From positions 1 through 6,295 of the forward strand of contig WRJY01000184.1 of the NCBI GenBank assembly GCA_009778355.1: 6,295 nucleotides of DNA. The letters run 5' to 3'. A model generated the notes under the pieces. That model had not been told where the DNA came from. It worked only from the letters and a program-made list of their open reading frames with translations, and did no database searches. A program made the position numbers and the translations under genes. This DNA is from Desulfovibrionaceae bacterium (GTDB lineage: Bacteria; Pseudomonadota; Gammaproteobacteria; Burkholderiales; Burkholderiaceae_C). Position 1 is the stretch's first letter, and each line of letters starts with the position of its first letter. Shown here one piece after another: positions 5,560-6,295 of the stretch.

Positions 5560-6295
5560 TGCATCAGGAAGTCGAGCGCCACGCGCAACTGCGCAGCCGC
5601 CACCAGCGTCGGCGCATGACCGACGCCGGCGAATTCCACCGTGCGGGCGCGGGGCCCGCGCTCGCCCATCGCTTGGGCGGCGGCCTCGAGCAGCAAATCG
5701 GACTCGGCGCCGCGCAGCACCAGGGTCTGGGCCGTGATCCGGTCGTAAAGCCGCCACAGCGCGGCTTCCGCCTGGGCGGTGGATTCCGGCGTGGCCACCC
5801 TGAAGGGCACGGCGATGGCCGGGTCGTAGTGCAGGCGCCAGCCGCCCTCCGGCAGCGCGCGCAGCATGGGCCGCGACAGGGCCAGCCATTCATCGCCGGT
5901 GTGCGGGCCGAAGCCTTGAAAGATCGTCCGCAACGCGGCGGCGGCGTCCTGCACCGTGGCAAACGTTCCTGCCTTGCCCAGATACTGACCGATGCGCTCC
6001 AGCGCCGCCCACGCAATGGACGGGCCGACGTCGTTGAGCACCAGCCGCCTCAGGGGTACCGGCAACGGCAGGCCGGGCGCGCCCGCCAGCGTCATGCCGA
6101 TCAGCCCGCCCATACTGGTGCCGACCCAGTCGAGGCTGCCGATGGCGGCCTGTGCGTGCAGCGCGCCCAGCAGGGTCAGCATGTCGGCCACGTAGGTTGG
6201 TATCTGGTAGCCCATCGGGTCCGCCAGCCAATCGCTCTGGCCGCGGCCCGCCATGTCGGGGCAGGCCACGCGCAGCGGCTGGCCGAGTTCGGCGG
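5556..6295 (-). CDS. Alpha/beta-hydrolase fold enzyme, 5' end outside the window
   Basis: The visible 245 C-terminal residues run to the right edge; the frame is open there (AELGQPLRVACPDMAGRGQS at the edge), so the true start lies beyond 6295 and the GTG at 6269 is internal. The alpha/beta-hydrolase catalytic triad is recognisable: nucleophile elbow GTSMGG with the serine at visible residue 60 (codon 6116-6114), a likely acid in LRGAESD (visible residue 199), and histidine in GVGHAP (visible residue 226). CPDMAGRGQSDWL matches the stretch after the second strand in esterase or C-C hydrolase-like members, and the cap region is about visible residues 90-170. The substrate cannot be told from the sequence. 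The gene is coupled to relA by an ATGA overlap and may share its promoter, which is outside the window. A link between this enzyme and the stringent response is not implied by any motif. Confidence 0.85.
   Translation of the reverse strand, partial: AELGQPLRVACPDMAGRGQSDWLADPMGYQIPTYVADMLTLLGALHAQAAIGSLDWVGTSMGGLIGMTLAGAPGLPLPVPLRRLVLNDVGPSIAWAALERIGQYLGKAGTFATVQDAAAALRTIFQGFGPHTGDEWLALSRPMLRALPEGGWRLHYDPAIAVPFRVATPESTAQAEAALWRLYDRITAQTLVLRGAESDLLLEAAAQAMGERGPRARTVEFAGVGHAPTLVAAAQLRVALDFLMQ

Overview
The window looks like a chromosomal segment of a beta-proteobacterium of the order Burkholderiales, probably family Comamonadaceae. That assignment is an inference from the protein sequences of PhaR, RimO and RelA, from their high G+C, and from their order beside a tRNA-Val gene. 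No marker gene settles the genus. Every gene I accept lies on the minus strand, so the natural reading direction is from position 6295 down to 1.

Right part (6295 to 3244): the 3' portion of an alpha/beta-hydrolase gene overlaps the start of relA by an ATGA junction. relA encodes a 735-residue monofunctional (p)ppGpp synthetase. A tRNA-Val(GAC) gene with an encoded CCA follows 31 bases after relA. A small hairpin followed by a T-rich tract downstream of the tRNA probably ends the transcript.

Middle (about 3240 to 780): a lower-G+C insert lies between the tRNA 3' end and phaR. Two 60-base lines counted by hand gave about 52% G+C inside it and 65% in relA. It holds a compact two-gene restriction-modification (R-M) system: a 225-residue putative PD-(D/E)XK endonuclease, overlapped by ATGA with a 484-residue gamma-class N6-adenine DNA methyltransferase. 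No integrase, transposase, controller (C) gene or convincing attachment-site duplication is visible. An imperfect direct repeat (13 of 16 bases) sits on both sides.

Left part (734 to 1): phaR, the polyhydroxyalkanoate synthesis repressor, is followed after 45 bases by the first 122 bases of rimO, the ribosomal protein S12 methylthiotransferase.

The flanks are ordinary core genome: stringent response, storage-polymer control and ribosome modification. The accessory element is the R-M pair, placed next to a tRNA 3' end, where foreign DNA often lands. I see no clearly new type of system. The points most worth checking are the endonuclease's unassigned family and target, its position ahead of its own methyltransferase, the NFPW form of the catalytic motif, and how the cassette arrived.
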